Shown one piece after another: positions 1 through 5,650 of a stretch of 5,650 nucleotides of DNA. Every line of letters begins with the position of its first letter. Position 1 is the first letter of the stretch. A program made the translations under genes and the position numbers. The stretch covers positions 30,837-36,486 of the forward strand of contig DOHD01000178.1 of NCBI GenBank assembly GCA_003535455.1, given 5' to 3'. This DNA is from Acidimicrobium sp. GTDB taxonomy: Bacteria > Actinomycetota > Acidimicrobiia > Acidimicrobiales > Ilumatobacteraceae. The notes beneath the pieces were generated by a model. It was given only the letters and a program-made list of their open reading frames with translations, made no database searches and was not told where the DNA came from.

Positions 1-929
1 GCCGGAAACACGACTTTGTCTGGATAGACCAATCCAGTTAGGTATGCGCCGTCGCAAGTGCGGTGGTGCGAAGTTGTGTTCAACAAGAATTGCGCGGTAT
101 CAAGATCGCCAATCGCCGAAAATGCCATCGAGCATTCGGCGGTCTCTGATGCTGTGATCCATGGTTCGTCACTGACGCAACGCACACCGTGGTCTTGCAT
201 AACGAAAGTTTCGAATTGTTCTTCAAGTCGAGATTTCGCCACTGCACCAGTCATCGAGCCGCTGAGTACGGGGTAATACCAGTCCATTGCCCAGCGTTCT
301 TTGGGTTCAAAAACAAATGGAGTCTCGCGAATCGCTAAATCTATTTTTGCGGCGGCTTCGTACCATTCTGGTTTGGGCGACTTGAGCGTGTCGGCAATAT
401 TTGCCGCACAGATCAAGGCGTGACGAATCGATGAGCAGCCGGTCAACAACGCATAGTTCCAAGGCTTTTGTGCTTCTTCGCGTGCCCACAAAATTGTGCC
501 GTTGGTCAATCGCATCTGCAGCACCCAAGTCATTGCACGTTCGAGCATCGGCCAAAAGTTGCGAAGCGCATCGACGTCGTGGTTGCACAACCAGTGGTGC
601 CAAAGTCCTGTGCCGACATAGGCGCAAACATTGCTGTCGAGTTTGAAATCTTCGATGCTTTCGTCGGAGTTGAAATAATTAGACCAAGCGCCGTCTTCAC
701 GCTGAGTGTTTTGCAACCATTGATATGCGCGAAAAGCGTTTTCATGCAAGCCCATGACGTCAAGCGCCATTGCCGTTTCGACATGGTTCCATGGATCACA
801 GTGACCGTTCTCAAACCACGGGATCATCCCTGATTTGAGTTGCAGGTTGGCAATTGAATTGGCCGTTTGCAAGAGCTGAGCGTGAGTCAACACGCGACTT
901 GTGGCGAGTGATTTCTGTTGTAGGTTCAT
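1..929 (-). CDS. Alpha/alpha-barrel protein of the 'prenyltransferase' (squalene cyclase-like / six-hairpin glycosidase-like) type, 3' end outside the window
   Basis: The frame is open from an ATG at 929-927 to the window edge: 309 full codons and no stop. The start overlaps the methyltransferase stop as ATGA, with no clear Shine-Dalgarno, which suggests translational coupling. The protein is soluble, with no signal peptide or membrane segment, and rich in Trp and His. Visible motifs are IPWFENGHCDPWNHVETAMA (residues 36-55), a QW-like motif QREDGAW (76-82), DSNVCAYVGTGLWHHW (98-113), MDWYYPVLSG (215-224) and GVRCVSDEPWITASETAE (248-265). Alternating helices carrying such Trp-rich motifs indicate an (alpha/alpha) barrel, as in terpene cyclases, protein prenyltransferases and glucoamylase-like enzymes. 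Databases usually call such actinobacterial proteins 'prenyltransferase', but I see no DxDD cyclase motif or other proof of prenyl chemistry. From recalled relatives of about 350 residues, roughly 40 residues are missing. Following a GT4 and a methyltransferase, a role in glycan or glycolipid processing is plausible. The reading frame is secure; the function is unknown. Confidence 0.85.
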   Translation of the reverse strand, partial: MNLQQKSLATSRVLTHAQLLQTANSIANLQLKSGMIPWFENGHCDPWNHVETAMALDVMGLHENAFRAYQWLQNTQREDGAWSNYFNSDESIEDFKLDSNVCAYVGTGLWHHWLCNHDVDALRNFWPMLERAMTWVLQMRLTNGTILWAREEAQKPWNYALLTGCSSIRHALICAANIADTLKSPKPEWYEAAAKIDLAIRETPFVFEPKERWAMDWYYPVLSGSMTGAVAKSRLEEQFETFVMQDHGVRCVSDEPWITASETAECSMAFSAIGDLDTAQFLLNTTSHHRTCDGAYLTGLVYPDKVVFP

Positions 930-1669
930 GATTTGGCGCCAACCAACGAAGCGTTCGGCTTAGTCGCGTATACAACATAACTTTTGCCAATCATCGGACT
1001 CAACGCCTTGTCGAGTGCACGAGTGATCATCGGAGCCGAGATGATGTCCCATTCGAGAAACTTTTTGTATATGGCGACTGCTTTATGGTCTTCGCGTTGG
1101 GGGCCAACTAGACAACGCAACCACCAATACGGCGAATGCAAACCGTGAGCCTTGTGAGTTGCGCCGACGGTGAGCCCAGCGCGTGAGATTTTTGCGCGCA
1201 ATTCGCTGCCGCGATAAATGCGCACATGTCCACCTTCGACGAACGGTGCATGATATTCGTCTGAAAGAGCCCAATTTATTTTCTCAGGAAACCAAGACGG
1301 CACTGTCGCCGCAAGAGTACCGCCGGGTCGAAGCACGCGGACAAATTCGTCGATCGCCGACCTGTCGTCGTGAATGTGTTCGAGCACCTCTGAGGTGACG
1401 ATGCAATCGAATGTCGAGTCGTTGAAGGGCAAGCGAGTTGCGTCGCCACGCACGACACCGGTGAATGTCTCAGCTTTAAGTTCGCCCGCTTCGTACATTG
1501 CGGCAAATGTCGCACGGGTGCTGGTGACTTCTTGTGCGGCGTAGTCGAGAGCGACAACTTGCGCGCCACGTCGTGCTGCTTCAAATGCGTGTCGACCAAA
1601 GCCAGTGCCGGCATCGAGAAACAAGTCGCCAGGTTTAAGATTCAGGCGGTCAAATTTGATCGTCAGCAT
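926..1669 (-). CDS. Class I SAM-dependent methyltransferase (UbiE/UbiG-like, Methyltransf_11 type)
   Basis: This 247-residue protein has a Rossmann-type SAM-binding fold. Motif I is LFLDAGTGFG (residues 16-25). The acidic end of strand 2 is VVALDYA (38-44), with Asp42 likely binding the ribose. The adenine-contacting segment is GDATRLPF (75-82), motif II is FDCIVTSEVLEHI (87-99), and RVLRPGGTLAATVP (111-124) is the post-motif strand and turn. The C-terminal part contains LSDEYHAPFVEGGHVRIY and LHSPYWWLRC, probably acceptor-specific and typical of a recalled actinobacterial subfamily. I chose the ATG at 1669 because it overlaps the GT4 stop as TAATG and starts just before motif I. An upstream in-frame ATG at 1765 would add 32 residues lying wholly inside the GT4 gene, with no family-like content. 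There is no clear Shine-Dalgarno, so re-initiation after the GT4 is likely. The acceptor, whether sugar, lipid or small molecule, cannot be read from the sequence. Confidence 0.93.
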   Translation of the reverse strand: MLTIKFDRLNLKPGDLFLDAGTGFGRHAFEAARRGAQVVALDYAAQEVTSTRATFAAMYEAGELKAETFTGVVRGDATRLPFNDSTFDCIVTSEVLEHIHDDRSAIDEFVRVLRPGGTLAATVPSWFPEKINWALSDEYHAPFVEGGHVRIYRGSELRAKISRAGLTVGATHKAHGLHSPYWWLRCLVGPQREDHKAVAIYKKFLEWDIISAPMITRALDKALSPMIGKSYVVYATKPNASLVGAKS

Positions 1670-2961
1670 TATTTGGCGTCGCGCTTGGCGAGTTTGGCGA
1701 TGTTGTGTGGCATTGAAAGCACTTCGCGGTATTGGTCGACCGTGAGTTGGGCGCAGTGACGCCAACTCCAGCGCTCGGCAACGCGTTGGCGACCGGCAAG
1801 ACCAATTTTTTCGCGAAGAACGTTGTCGTCAAGACCGCGACGAATAGCGACAGCCAAAGCATCCGCGTCTGCAGGTGGGCAGGACAAAACAGTTTCGCCA
1901 TTGCGACCCGTCACTTCAGGCAACGCGCCGCCGGTAGTTGCCACCAGACAGATGCCAGTACTCATCGCCTCGATAGCGGGCAAACTGAAACCTTCGTAGA
2001 GGCTAGGAACAACCGCGAGTTCACACGAGGCGTAGAGTTCGACGATTTTTTCGTCACTGACACCCGAAACAAAACTGATGCAATCTTGTAGACCGAGTGA
2101 CTCGATGAGGTCGGCGCTGGCGCCGGCACGGGGTTTGCCGATGATCGTCAGGTGCACTTCGCGTTCGGTGCGAAGTTTTGCGAGCGCCTCGAGCAAAAAA
2201 GAGAGACCTTTTAAAGCGACATCCGCTGATGCGGTCGTGATGAGGTGACCAGGTTTTCTTTTAATCGACTCAATTGGCTTGAACAAATCTGGGTCGACGC
2301 CAACCGGCACCAGACGCATGCGGTCACGTGATACACCCATGTCGTTGTGAATATCATTGATCGAGTTTTCACTGACAACGACAACGCGAGGCATCTTGCT
2401 GGCGACACGACCCTGCATCCAGACGAACGAATACCAACGACCGATCGCGCGACGTTTCCACCAAGTCGGAGTGTGCGCCATTTCAAGCGCACGGTCTTTG
2501 GTGATCGGGTGATGCAGTGTCACGATTGTTGGAATTATCTTTTCTACTTTTAAAATCGACGAACCTAGGCATTGGTTGTCGTGAACTAGATCGAAGTCGT
2601 TGATGCGATCGCGCAAAACTCTATGAGCGCGCATGCTGAACGTCAGGGGTTCACCGAAAGTGCCCTTGAGAAAGAGCGCCGCCTCTACGAAATTTGGCCA
2701 AGTGTTCAACTCCCAATATGCGGGGAACCTGCCTGGGTTATGGTCGTTGAATATGTCAAGGCTGGGCAGCTTGTGCAACGGGATGCGTGAATCAATTATC
2801 GGATATGGCTGACCGCTAAAAACTTCGACATGATGACCGAGATCGACGAGTGCTTTTGTCAAATGACGAGAGTAAACACCTTGACCACCGACATGTGGTT
2901 TGCCGCGATATGTGAGATACGCGATTCGTATCGGACCGTTGATATCAAACGGTTTAGTCAT
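1669..2961 (-). CDS. GT4-family glycosyltransferase (GT-B fold)
   Basis: This 430-residue retaining glycosyltransferase would move a sugar from a nucleotide donor to an unknown acceptor in the cytoplasm or at the inner membrane face. The N-terminal acceptor domain starts with IRIAYLTYRG and the glycine loop HVGGQGVY (residues 23-30), followed by LVHDNQCLG (125-133), TLHHPIT (148-154) and VVVVSENS (193-200). The linker PVGVDPDLFKP (219-229) leads into the C-terminal donor domain. There ALKG (249-252) and IIGKPRAG (273-280) precede the GT4 signature EGFSLPAIE (E323 and E331, the EX7E pair) and TGGALPEVTG (343-352). Length is normal for the family and nothing is missing. The ATG at 2961 is supported by GGTAGGAT seven bases upstream, the best ribosome binding site in the window. 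The stop overlaps the methyltransferase start. Its position as first gene of the GT4-methyltransferase-barrel block suggests cell-envelope glycan or glycolipid assembly. The donor sugar is not determinable. Confidence 0.95.
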   Translation of the reverse strand: MTKPFDINGPIRIAYLTYRGKPHVGGQGVYSRHLTKALVDLGHHVEVFSGQPYPIIDSRIPLHKLPSLDIFNDHNPGRFPAYWELNTWPNFVEAALFLKGTFGEPLTFSMRAHRVLRDRINDFDLVHDNQCLGSSILKVEKIIPTIVTLHHPITKDRALEMAHTPTWWKRRAIGRWYSFVWMQGRVASKMPRVVVVSENSINDIHNDMGVSRDRMRLVPVGVDPDLFKPIESIKRKPGHLITTASADVALKGLSFLLEALAKLRTEREVHLTIIGKPRAGASADLIESLGLQDCISFVSGVSDEKIVELYASCELAVVPSLYEGFSLPAIEAMSTGICLVATTGGALPEVTGRNGETVLSCPPADADALAVAIRRGLDDNVLREKIGLAGRQRVAERWSWRHCAQLTVDQYREVLSMPHNIAKLAKRDAK

Positions 2962-3015
2962 TAGAAAATCCTACCGTCGGTCGATTACGACTTTCTTGTC
3001 GAGAGACTTCAGGTG
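2962..3015 (-). other. 54-base intergenic spacer, the only real gap in the gene row
   Basis: This stretch lies between the epimerase stop and the GT4 start. It holds the GT4 ribosome binding site near its 3' end. I see no convincing -35/-10 pair and no stem followed by a T-tract. It could contain a weak internal promoter that would separate the GT4 module from lnt, but the sequence does not establish this. The upstream half is unremarkable. Confidence 0.6.
2968..2975 (-). promoter_or_regulatory. Ribosome binding site of the GT4 gene
   Basis: On the minus strand GGTAGGAT contains the Shine-Dalgarno core AGGA, with seven bases to the ATG at 2961. This fixes that start. The overlapping genes elsewhere in the window lack an equally good site, which fits independent translation initiation here and coupled initiation elsewhere. 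Confidence 0.7.
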
Positions 3016-3801
3016 TTAATTAGTGATCGTAAATCGCATGAATTTTTTTAGAGGCGCGGACGGCGTAACGATGAAAGGTTCGAGGTTGAAGCCGTTTGGT
3101 GGTCCTGATTGTGGCTCGATGCATATTGCGTGAGAAGTTTGGTCATAAACGACCCAGTGTGAACAGTCGCTGTCGATAGTGAGGGCGATTGTCTCGTCGA
3201 AAATAATACGTGGCTGACTTCGTGAACCTGTAAAGCAGTCGTCGTATGGCGGTGGTGGCGGTGAAATAGTCTGGCCATTTGGTATGCCAGAATCGTCACG
3301 AACATACATTTTTTCAAAGTCGACTTCGAAGCGACATGGTCTAGCAAACCAAGGATGCCAACCGACCTGACCCGGCATTTGTACATCGGTTGTAGAAAGT
3401 TCAAGTTCGAACTCTACGACTGTGTCGCCGATAGTAATTTTCTGAATCACCGAACCATTGAATGCGAACCGTGAACCCAGGTTGATTTTCATCGTCACGC
3501 TGTTCGAAGAAAAGTCGATGACACTAAATGGTCGGTCTAAAACCGTGCCATGAATCGCGTGCGGGGCCATATTTATTTCGAGTTGGTGATGTCGCGAGTC
3601 AAACGTAAATTTTCCGTTTCGCACACGACCTGCATAGGGCACCATCGGATATGAACCCCACTTTTGAATGTTTGCCTCGCCATTGCGAGTGATCAAAAGT
3701 TCGCGGCCAAACGCGATCAGCGACGAAACTCGGCCACCATTTTGTGGATCGATTGTGCAACGAATATTTTTGTTCGTGAGAATTATTTCTGTCGAACTCA
3801 T
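3016..3801 (-). CDS. Aldose 1-epimerase family protein (GalM-like mutarotase)
   Basis: This 261-residue cytoplasmic beta-sandwich protein would interconvert alpha and beta anomers of a hexose or related sugar. The family pattern is clear: SYPMVPYAGRVRNGKFTF (residues 50-67), HAIHGTVLDRPF (81-92) with the conserved substrate-binding His84, GWHPWF (147-152) with His149 as the expected acid, PYDDCFTG (185-192) with the conserved Asp pair, and CIEPQSGPPNGFNL (227-240) with Glu229 as the likely general base. All expected catalytic positions are filled. It is shorter than classical GalM (about 340 residues) and fits the compact mutarotase-like subfamily, so galactose specificity should not be assumed. 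A run of five prolines (181-185) lies just before the Asp pair. The ATG at 3801 overlaps the lnt stop as ATGA, implying co-translation with lnt. The stop is followed by the 54-base spacer. Confidence 0.9.
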   Translation of the reverse strand: MSSTEIILTNKNIRCTIDPQNGGRVSSLIAFGRELLITRNGEANIQKWGSYPMVPYAGRVRNGKFTFDSRHHQLEINMAPHAIHGTVLDRPFSVIDFSSNSVTMKINLGSRFAFNGSVIQKITIGDTVVEFELELSTTDVQMPGQVGWHPWFARPCRFEVDFEKMYVRDDSGIPNGQTISPPPPPYDDCFTGSRSQPRIIFDETIALTIDSDCSHWVVYDQTSHAICIEPQSGPPNGFNLEPFIVTPSAPLKKFMRFTITN

Positions 3802-5288
3802 AAAGATATGGCTCTTCGCTTTTGACTCGCCCGAGCGCCGATCAAACCCAGCAGCAGCAAAATGATCATCGGTGCGTCGCCGATGTGAGAGTAAGCAGTT
3901 CTGCCCGAGCGTAACGGGGCGTCAAAAATAAGGGTTGCGGCTTCGCCGATGCCGAGACGATTCATTATTTCTCCCTGTGGAGAAATGACCGCGCTGAAGC
4001 CAGTGGTCGCTGCCTGCAAAGTCCAGCGGCTTGTTTCGCGTGCACGAAGCGAGTTGGCGGCAAGTTGTTGAGTTTGCAGAACGGTACCCGTGTAACTCGA
4101 GCCATTAGTCGGATTAAGTAAAACTTCACCGCCGGCTTCGACGCCACTGTTGGCACGACCAGCGAAAAATGCCTCCCATGAAATTATGACCGCGACATTT
4201 TTCTCGGCAACTTGAATGACCGCTGGATCTTTGCCGGCGACGGCGTCATTTGGGATGCGATTCATCGGAGCCCCGATCGCATTCAGAAAATTGCGCAAAC
4301 CCGCCGGAACATATTCGCCGAATGGCACTCGGCGCACTTTGTCGTAGCGAGAAGTGATTTCGCCCGACGGCAAGACGACCACTTGGGCGTTGGTGAAGCG
4401 ATTTGGTCCGGCATCTTCGGTGATACCAACAATAAATTCAGCATCAAGTCGCTTCGCTTCAGCGACTATTTCATTGAATTCACGGCTCGTGGCGAAACTA
4501 GCGACATCGATCACGTTTTCGGGCCAAAGAACTGCGTCGAGTTGGTCGGTCGGTCTCAGCGTTCTGGTTACTTTTAAATGACGTTCAACTGCATCTCGCG
4601 CCGAAGTGTTGATCGCCAAGACACCTTGCGGTCCGCCACCTTGAACGATCGCGATTCGCAAATTTTCGCCTGTCGATTTTGGTGGGGGCATGAATAGCGA
4701 AAAAATCTGCGCTGCGACCAACACGACGACGAGTTGAAAAACTTTTGCGCGGGATTCGCGACGATTGAAATATGCGGTCACTACGGAGCCAGTCTGAAAA
4801 ACAAACCAGGTTGCCAAAATCGGGCCACCAATTGCGACGAGATCGGCGATTGTTGTTCGCGCGAAGGCAATTGGCAGCGTTGCAAGGGGCACACCCCCAA
4901 ACGGCAAAGAAAATCGCACGACTTCGGCGAGACAGTGACTTATTGGTCGAGAGACCGAAAAGTTGCCTACTTTGTCGGCGATGGTCGCCGCGATGCCATG
5001 AAGAACAGAAAACAGTATGACGGCGAAGATGTAGCCCGGTGCCGTTAGCCACCACATCCACATCATTCCGAGGCCGAGCCACGAAATTGCAAAAACCATG
5101 CCGAGAGCGAAAACTTCACGTCGCCGAATCGTCTGATTGCAAAGCGCAAAAAAAATCGCGATACCGATTATCGCCAGTGGCCACCAACCCCAAGGCGGCA
5201 AACTAAAGCCGACCAAAAGACCCGATGAGAGAGCGCCGAGCATGCGCGCACGCGATGAAGTTTTGAACAACGCAAGATCAAACGTCAT
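3798..5288 (-). CDS. lnt: Apolipoprotein N-acyltransferase-like protein with Ser at the catalytic Cys position
   Basis: This 496-residue membrane protein belongs to the Lnt family, which transfers an acyl chain from a phospholipid to the N-terminal Cys of lipoproteins after Lgt and LspA. The N-terminal part has several hydrophobic segments, including GFSLPPWGWWPLAIIGIAIF (residues 27-46), 58-80, 86-105, 149-172 and 184-200. The extracytoplasmic nitrilase domain starts near LRIAIVQGG (210-218). Expected catalytic and active-site residues are visible: E257 in LWPENVID, K317 in YDKVRRVPFGEYVP, E325 in the same motif, and E372. The nucleophile position, normally Cys in a CYE-like motif, is Ser370 in VIISWEAFF (codon TCA), followed by Trp371 rather than the usual Tyr. 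LNPTNGSSY (391-399) and the RARETSRW region (415-422) are intact. A last hydrophobic helix follows (473-485), with a basic tail. Length is normal, with no frameshift. Start and stop both overlap neighbours as ATGA. Family membership is firm; activity is uncertain because of the Ser. Confidence 0.93.
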   Translation of the reverse strand: MTFDLALFKTSSRARMLGALSSGLLVGFSLPPWGWWPLAIIGIAIFFALCNQTIRRREVFALGMVFAISWLGLGMMWMWWLTAPGYIFAVILFSVLHGIAATIADKVGNFSVSRPISHCLAEVVRFSLPFGGVPLATLPIAFARTTIADLVAIGGPILATWFVFQTGSVVTAYFNRRESRAKVFQLVVVLVAAQIFSLFMPPPKSTGENLRIAIVQGGGPQGVLAINTSARDAVERHLKVTRTLRPTDQLDAVLWPENVIDVASFATSREFNEIVAEAKRLDAEFIVGITEDAGPNRFTNAQVVVLPSGEITSRYDKVRRVPFGEYVPAGLRNFLNAIGAPMNRIPNDAVAGKDPAVIQVAEKNVAVIISWEAFFAGRANSGVEAGGEVLLNPTNGSSYTGTVLQTQQLAANSLRARETSRWTLQAATTGFSAVISPQGEIMNRLGIGEAATLIFDAPLRSGRTAYSHIGDAPMIILLLLGLIGARASQKRRAISL

Positions 5289-5650
5289 CGAAATGGATCT
5301 TCGGTGCGAAGCAAAATTTGGAGTTTGGCGATTCTCTCGTGAGCAGGTGGGTGCGAGGCGACAATCAAACTATTGGTCGCCTGAAGGTCGCCAGTTTCAG
5401 AATCGTCGTTCACACGTTTGAGTGCAGTTAGAAGTTCGTTGCCAAAACCCATGCGCACCGCTCGGTGGTCGGCTTGAAACTCTGACGCGTGCCCGACTGC
5501 GCTACTAAGTGCTTGCGCAACTACTAGTGCTGCGACAAAGAGAGACGAGACGACAGTGAGTGCGGCCGAGATCAAGAGACCAAAAAATTTAAGGCCGGCA
5601 AATCTTGAACTGAAAGCATGTGAGATCGCCTCGGCAATTCGCTGCAAAAC
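5285..5650 (-). CDS. M48-family (HtpX/Ste24-like) membrane zinc metalloprotease, C-terminal part only
   Basis: The frame is open from the window edge to a TGA at 5287-5285, covering the last 121 residues of a larger protein. Near the start of the visible part is a hydrophobic helix (FFGLLISAALTVVSSLFVAA, about nt 5587-5528). It is followed by HASEFQADHRAV, the M48 'E-[FY]-x-A-D' motif, whose Glu (nt 5482-5480) is the expected third zinc ligand. Near the end, ASHPPAHERIAKLQ matches the conserved C-terminal HPP-x-x-x-RI motif of M48 peptidases. The HExxH zinc site and the N-terminal helices lie beyond 5650. The TTG at 5647 is an internal codon, not a start. Known M48 relatives of the HtpX type degrade misfolded membrane proteins. 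The stop overlaps the lnt start as ATGA, so the two are probably co-translated. Assignment to HtpX rather than another M48 branch cannot be settled from this fragment. Confidence 0.88.
   Translation of the reverse strand, partial: VLQRIAEAISHAFSSRFAGLKFFGLLISAALTVVSSLFVAALVVAQALSSAVGHASEFQADHRAVRMGFGNELLTALKRVNDDSETGDLQATNSLIVASHPPAHERIAKLQILLRTEDPFR

Noticed and set aside
307..833. Several overlapping open frames on both strands (for example 307-627 minus, 530-814 minus, 468-833 plus)
   Set aside because: They are shadows of the long open frame running from 929 to the window edge on the minus strand, which has coherent alpha/alpha-barrel motifs. The shadow translations show no family pattern.
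1670..1765. Longer methyltransferase start at the ATG at 1765 (279 residues)
   Set aside because: The extra 32 residues lie entirely within the GT4 gene in another frame, are basic and low in family resemblance, and the ATG at 1669 forms a neat TAATG junction just ahead of SAM motif I.
1732..2091. 119-residue plus-strand open frame
   Set aside because: It is antisense to the donor domain of the GT4, including the EX7E motif. There is no ribosome binding site or recognisable domain.
2988..3001. Possible hairpin (CGAC/GTCG arms, six-base loop) between the epimerase and GT4 genes, considered as a terminator
   Set aside because: The stem is only four base pairs and is not followed by a T-tract, so it is not a credible intrinsic terminator. 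Such short inverted repeats are expected by chance in this CGAC-rich DNA.
4585..5082. 165-residue minus-strand open frame
   Set aside because: It is out of frame with, and inside, lnt. Its Arg/Ser-rich translation is typical of a shifted frame, and lnt shows continuous membrane segments and nitrilase motifs over the same bases.
5285..5647. Complete small 120-residue protein starting at TTG 5647
   Set aside because: The frame stays open to the window edge, and the content is clearly the C-terminal part of an M48 protease (third zinc ligand and HPP motif), so this is a truncated view of a larger gene.

Overview
The window holds six genes, all read from the minus strand, packed head to tail with almost no non-coding DNA. 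In transcription order (high to low coordinates) they are: the C-terminal end of an M48-type membrane metalloprotease (5650-5285), an apolipoprotein N-acyltransferase-like protein, Lnt (5288-3798), a GalM-like aldose 1-epimerase (3801-3016), a GT4 glycosyltransferase (2961-1669), a class I SAM-dependent methyltransferase (1669-926), and the start of an alpha/alpha-barrel protein usually labelled 'prenyltransferase' (929-1, running off the window). Four of the five junctions are stop/start overlaps (three ATGA, one TAATG). Only the epimerase-GT4 junction has a real gap, 54 bases, with a recognisable ribosome binding site.

Organism: the sequences look actinobacterial. The GT4, methyltransferase and 'prenyltransferase' proteins resemble, from memory, a trio carried by many Actinobacteria. 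The moderate GC content (about half by eye), lower than in most soil actinomycetes, and the style of the Lnt sequence make an aquatic member of the Acidimicrobiia/Ilumatobacter type a reasonable guess. This is inference; no rRNA or marker gene is in the window.

Region by region: 3798-5650 is an envelope-protein region. The M48 protease would act in membrane protein quality control, and the Lnt-like protein would N-acylate lipoproteins after Lgt and LspA. 3016-3801 is sugar metabolism (anomer interconversion). 1-2961 is a three-gene block that probably builds or modifies a glycan or glycolipid: GT4 transfers a sugar, the methyltransferase methylates an unknown acceptor, and the alpha/alpha-barrel protein has an unknown and possibly carbohydrate-directed role.

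The most notable observation is that the Lnt-like protein has serine where the nitrilase-fold nucleophilic cysteine is expected, while the other expected catalytic residues are present. The second is the tightly coupled GT4-methyltransferase-barrel module, whose joint product is not known to me. I saw no mobile elements, RNA genes, CRISPR arrays or convincing terminators. The window is mostly a conserved, ordinary-looking chromosomal region.
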